64,000 nt of DNA from NCBI RefSeq assembly GCF_000194625.1, contig NC_015320.1, positions 372,001 to 436,000 on the forward strand, read 5' to 3'. The notes beneath the pieces are model-generated. The model saw only the letters and a list, made by a program, of their open reading frames with translations. It had not been told where the DNA came from and ran no database searches. Positions within the stretch are counted from its first letter, which is position 1. Every line of letters starts with the position of its first letter. The stretch comes from Archaeoglobus veneficus SNP6. GTDB taxonomy: Archaea; Halobacteriota; Archaeoglobi; Archaeoglobales; Archaeoglobaceae. Positions 60,078-64,000 of the stretch are shown one piece after another. Both the position numbers and the translations under genes were made by a program.

Positions 60078-60941
60078 TTGGGACAAGGGGCAGCAAGCTC
60101 GCTTTGGCTCAGACGGAGAAGGTAATCGCTCACCTGAAGGCAGAGGGCTACGAGGTCGAAATCAGGATAATCAAGACTCCCGGCGACATAATGAAGGACA
60201 GACCTCTGCACGAGTTCAAGGGCATGGGGGCCTTCGTGAGGGTTATCGATGAGGCTCTCGTCGATGGCGACATAGACATCGCCGTTCACAGCTACAAAGA
60301 TGTGCCCTCGAAGATAAACGGGGTGATTGCAGCCGTTCTCGAGAGAGAAAGTCCGTGTGATGCATTCGTGACGAGAGAAGGTTTGACCATCGACGAACTC
60401 GAAAGCTATTCCGTTGTTGGCACATCAAGCCTGAGGAGAAGGGCCCAGATAAAGCGCTACCGCCCCGACCTGAAAATCGAAAACCTGAGAGGGAACGTGG
60501 ATACGAGGCTGAGAAAGCTGAGAGAAAAACAATACGATGCGATTCTGCTGGCTGAAGCCGGGCTTATAAGGCTTGGCCTCAATGAAAAGGTCAGATACCA
60601 GTCCCTGAACCCCGAAATCTTTGTTCCTTCTGCAAACCAGGGTATAATAGCCGTGGAGACGAGGAAGGGTGAAGAAGACCTCGTTTCCTTCATGAATCAT
60701 AAAAGGACTGCGGTTGAGGCAGAAGTTGAGAGAGCTGTGCTGAAGGAGCTCGGCGTTGGATGTGCAGTGCCCGTCGGCATCTATGCGAAATTCGATGGAA
60801 AGATAAGGCTGTACTGCGAGGTTCTTTCACACGACGGCAGCAGGGCTGTGAGGGTTGAGGAAACTCTTAGCCCGAAAACGGCAATTGAAGAAGCCATAAT
60901 TATTGCAAGGGAGCTCAAAAAGGAGTGCGGAGGGATGCTCG

Positions 60942-60949
<8 letters not shown>
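60059..60949 (+). CDS. hemC: Porphobilinogen deaminase (hydroxymethylbilane synthase)
   Basis: 296 residues. [16 protein letters not shown] at the start, [10 protein letters not shown] (active-site Lys/Asp region) and [14 protein letters not shown] are conserved. The dipyrromethane cofactor cysteine is in [13 protein letters not shown] near residue 235. It polymerises four porphobilinogens. Overlaps hemL and cobA. Confidence 0.96.

Positions 60950-64000
<3,051 letters not shown>

Overview
The window looks like a chromosomal segment of a hyperthermophilic euryarchaeon of the Archaeoglobales, most likely Archaeoglobus or a close relative. The evidence is archaeal ribosomal proteins (L7Ae, S28e, L24e, S6e), aIF5B, the RNase P protein Rpp21/Rnp4, Rio2, PGF-CTERM surface proteins, an archaeal shikimate route starting from ADH synthase and type II DHQ synthase, a TyrA-chorismate mutase-PheA fusion, a multiheme cytochrome c and an MPBQ-methyltransferase-like enzyme. 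The species cannot be named from the sequence alone.

Layout. 1-3.8 kb: aromatic amino-acid operon (aroA' end, aroB', aroD, tyrA-aroQ-pheA). 3.8-8.3 kb: TrmB-type regulator divergent from an ABC-2 exporter with a surface CARDB-like protein. 8.3-12.8 kb (minus): DUF1850, TAXI-TRAP permease, TAXI binding protein and a diaminopentanoate-dehydrogenase-like oxidoreductase. 13-14.8 kb: small genes (57-codon gene plus ubiquitin-like sulfur carrier, YlbF, RNase P subunit, VKOR). 14.8-20.2 kb (minus): nucleoside-type BMP/Nup ABC importer with a purine phosphoribosyltransferase. 20.3-26.2 kb: DUF134 regulator, then the translation operon L7Ae-S28e-L24e-Ndk-aIF5B, a PAP2-like membrane protein, an Fe-S protein, S6e and a methyltransferase. 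26.2-32 kb: accessory genes, including an overlapping three-gene cassette (unknown, deoxyribosyltransferase-like, ArcS-like), a pentaheme cytochrome and a frameshifted archaeal ATPase. 32.1-36 kb: tRNA-binding protein, radical SAM/SPASM protein, topoisomerase I.

A tRNA gene (anticodon CAU) at 36.15 kb marks the start of a roughly 19-kb accessory island (36.3-55.5 kb). It carries about eleven toxin-antitoxin modules, several decayed; one IS481-like insertion sequence with intact 24-bp inverted repeats and a 15-bp target duplication; four paralogues of an acylphosphatase-domain plus coiled-coil protein (two intact, one truncated, one frameshifted); and two large S-layer/PGF-CTERM proteins. Downstream are three eroded copies of PGF-CTERM-type 3' ends, two of them sharing an identical 41-base stretch that brackets a TumA/TumE module.

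From 55.6 kb the window returns to housekeeping genes: a small basic protein, a DUF1614 membrane protein, the tetrapyrrole cluster hemA-hemB-hemL-hemC-cobA (hemD is not here), Rio2 kinase and the start of a DUF460 protein running off the end.

Best candidates for undescribed biology: the acylphosphatase/coiled-coil family with near-identical duplicated promoters; the S-layer leader, which has a long hairpin and a competing alternative pairing; the deoxyribosyltransferase/ArcS-like cassette at 26.9-28.8 kb; and the repeated erosion of PGF-CTERM genes next to toxin-antitoxin modules. Family calls rest on motif recognition by eye; no database search was run.
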